From: Pseudomonas bubulae
GTDB taxonomy: Bacteria > Pseudomonadota > Gammaproteobacteria > Pseudomonadales > Pseudomonadaceae
Direction of reading: 5' to 3'
NCBI RefSeq assembly: GCF_037023725.1
Contig: NZ_CP146077.1
Location: 3,819,001 to 3,883,000 of the forward strand
Length of the DNA stretch: 64,000 nucleotides
The notes under the pieces are model-generated. The model did not search any database. It was not told the DNA's origin and saw nothing but the letters and a program-made list of their open reading frames with translations. Within the stretch, counting starts at the first letter, position 1. Each line of letters starts with the position of its first letter. Below, piece after piece: positions 63,800 through 64,000 of this stretch. Both the position numbers and the translations under genes were made by a program.

Positions 63800-64000
63800 C
63801 TAAGAGGCCGATAATTCGCTTATCAAATGGATTGGCTGTTCAGACTCAGCCGCAATTTCGGCCAGCCTCGGAAAAAAAGAGAACGCCGAAATCTCACCGG
63901 AAGTAGCCTTGTGCAGTTTTGCGGCAACGTACTCGGACGGCTTTCGGTGGCCCCCAGCGATCAGCCAGAGGTAGCCAACAGAGATCCCTGCTTCGTCGGC
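63800..64000 (-). CDS. Cro/CI-like repressor, C-terminal part (cut by window edge)
   Basis: The last 66 codons of a minus-strand gene that starts beyond the window. ADEAGISVGYLWLIAGGHRK is the second half of a helix-turn-helix with the Cro-like S-x-x-Y-L-W-x-I pattern. No peptidase domain follows, so the product is short: Cro-like or a small regulator rather than a full CI. Confidence 0.7.
   Translation of the reverse strand, partial: ADEAGISVGYLWLIAGGHRKPSEYVAAKLHKATSGEISAFSFFPRLAEIAAESEQPIHLISELSAS

Overview
The window looks like a Pseudomonas chromosome (fluorescens/putida-like): GC-rich host genes with pseudomonad codon use, an AAHS-type aromatic acid transporter, IclR and HxlR regulators, and prophage genes of the kinds common in Pseudomonas. 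Almost none of it is core genome. It is a stack of accessory DNA: a defence system, insertion-sequence scars, a catabolic cluster, wrecked phage and conjugative-element pieces, and a large lambda-like prophage that runs off the right edge.

Layout. 1-5.0 kb: a two-gene minus-strand operon that fits a Druantia type III defence system (DruH, then the N-terminal third or so of the DruE helicase, cut by the window edge). 5.3-12.9 kb: a mosaic of an IS66 end, the C-terminus of an aldehyde dehydrogenase, an intact SDR/HxlR divergent pair, remains of a contractile-tail prophage (genes D, X, U), a BrnT/BrnA toxin-antitoxin pair plus half an MqsA, the tail end of a conjugative-element ATPase, a frameshifted gene and a membrane-anchored hypothetical. 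12.9-20.8 kb: an intact catabolic cluster. Two KSTD-like flavoproteins, a TIM-barrel protein, an AAHS transporter, an IclR regulator and a shikimate dehydrogenase homologue appear to form one regulon, because near-identical 17-bp palindromes (TTGGAATAnTATTCCAA type) precede all three promoters. IS66 remnants lie on both sides. I infer uptake and ring oxidation (aromatisation) of an alicyclic or hydroaromatic acid.

21-33.4 kb: IS30 and IS66 remnants, a truncated HigA-like gene, a complete IS3-family element with its terminal repeats, a possible ADP-ribosyltransferase-fold gene with a small divergent neighbour, a complete IS30-family element, then a decayed prophage (Dam-type methylase, broken Rz/Rz1, tail-fibre pieces, a ParDE/RelBE-like pair), an alternative ribosomal protein L36 gene and a dead integrase. 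The 3' halves of a tRNA-Pro (minus) and a tRNA-Leu (plus) lie about 190 bp apart and mark old attachment sites.

33.9-64 kb: a lambda-like siphophage prophage with an HK97-type head, nearly all on the minus strand. From right to left: Cro/CI-like repressor (cut), replication protein with five internal iteron-like repeats, DnaB-type helicase, DUF3310, integrase, small genes, a HEPN-like gene, holin, HNH nuclease, terminases, portal, protease, capsid, connectors, tail tube, tail chaperones joined by a programmed -1 frameshift, tape measure, tail tip (DUF1833, K, J), tailspike, acyltransferase, endolysin and Rz/Rz1. The left end carries a plus-strand, AT-rich PIN-domain gene that looks like cargo. 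The structural set appears intact, so the prophage could be functional.
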